This document shows positions 6,002 through 6,360 of a DNA stretch of 6,360 bases, piece after piece (position 1 is the stretch's first letter; every line of letters begins with the position of its first letter). This DNA is from JBLIAZ01 sp047632015. GTDB taxonomy: Bacteria; Bacteroidota; Bacteroidia; Flavobacteriales_C; GCA-002722245. The stretch spans positions 1 to 6,360 of the forward strand of contig JBLIBC010000156.1 in the NCBI GenBank assembly GCA_047632015.1. The letters are read 5' to 3'. The position numbers were made by a program, and so were the translations under genes. The notes beneath the pieces are model-generated. The model ran no database searches, had not been told where the DNA came from, and saw only the letters and a list, made by a program, of their open reading frames with translations.

Positions 6002-6360
6002 GATACTTTTATTATATACTGGCGGTACCATAGGAATGCGCAAAGATTTTGATACCGGTGCCCTGAAAGCTTTTAATTTCAGCAAGTTATTGAATAGGAT
6101 TCCTGAATTGAAACAATTGGAGTGTGAGATTGAAACCATTTCATTTGAAGACCCGATTGATTCGTCTAACATGAATCCCGAAGAGTGGGCTAAAATAGCT
6201 TCCATTATTCAAGAAAATTACATTGAGTTTGATGGTTTTGTTGTACTTCACGGTTCCGACACTATGTCTTACTCAGCTTCTGCATTGAGTTTTATGCTAG
6301 AGAATTTATCTAAACCAGTCGTGTTTACGGGTTCTCAATTGCCAATTGGTGACTTACGTA
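5985..6360 (+). CDS. ansA: Type I (cytoplasmic) L-asparaginase, 5' part, cut by window end
   Basis: The first 125 residues of an enzyme that hydrolyses L-asparagine to aspartate and ammonia are present; the family is about 340 residues long. The first nucleophile motif is TGGTIGM (12-18), with Thr15 aligning to Thr14 of E. coli AnsA. The substrate-binding DSS is at 59-61. The second catalytic motif is HGSDTM (89-94), with Asp92 and Thr93. The TGSQLPIGDLR segment at 115-125 is typical of the family. The catalytic Lys lies beyond the window. The N-terminus (MNSKAK then the first strand) has no signal peptide, so this is the cytoplasmic type I form rather than the periplasmic type II. The ATG overlaps the end of the acyltransferase gene in another frame, with no Shine-Dalgarno sequence, which suggests co-transcription and possibly translational coupling. 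Confidence 0.95.
   Translation, partial: MNSKAKILLLYTGGTIGMRKDFDTGALKAFNFSKLLNRIPELKQLECEIETISFEDPIDSSNMNPEEWAKIASIIQENYIEFDGFVVLHGSDTMSYSASALSFMLENLSKPVVFTGSQLPIGDLR

Noticed and set aside
5972..6205. 77-residue minus-strand frame over the acyltransferase-asparaginase junction
   Set aside because: It is antisense to the conserved asparaginase N-terminus, which carries the catalytic TGGTIGM motif, and has no features of its own.

Overview
The window looks like a chromosomal segment of a Flavobacterium-like member of the Bacteroidota. Four observations support this. The base composition is AT-rich. There are no Shine-Dalgarno sequences before the starts. TAnnTTTG-type promoter -7 elements lie just upstream of genes. 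A large secreted protein ends in a type IX secretion system (T9SS) sorting domain, a system confined to this phylum.

Layout. Positions 1-358 hold no convincing gene. This is a very AT-rich upstream region with short direct repeats, a nested inverted repeat (243-298) and a TAAGTTTG promoter element (329-336). Positions 359-3415 (+) encode a 1018-residue secreted, entirely modular protein. It has a signal peptide, two jelly-roll-like domains, two tandem copies of a roughly 200-residue module, a further beta-rich domain and a T9SS type A C-terminal domain. No catalytic domain was recognised. A strong hairpin terminator (3445-3472) separates it from a convergent small gene (3497-3937, -) for a single-domain retropepsin-like aspartic protease.

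Divergent from the protease is a rightward cluster of housekeeping-type genes. These are a TatD-family metal-dependent hydrolase (4022-4798), a glycerolipid acyltransferase-like protein (4859-6001) and the first 125 codons of a type I (cytoplasmic) L-asparaginase (5985 to the window end). The asparaginase start overlaps the acyltransferase stop by 17 bases, so these two are probably co-transcribed. tatD lies 60 bases upstream of the acyltransferase and may belong to the same unit or be followed by a second promoter. The three cluster genes have no obvious shared pathway.

The right half is ordinary conserved chromosome. The parts worth a second look are the non-catalytic modular T9SS cargo with its unevenly conserved internal duplication, the structured region upstream of it, the lone retropepsin-like protein, and the unusual spacing of the acyltransferase catalytic motif. 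I see no evidence of a mobile element, CRISPR array, tRNA or rRNA, nor a multi-gene novel system.
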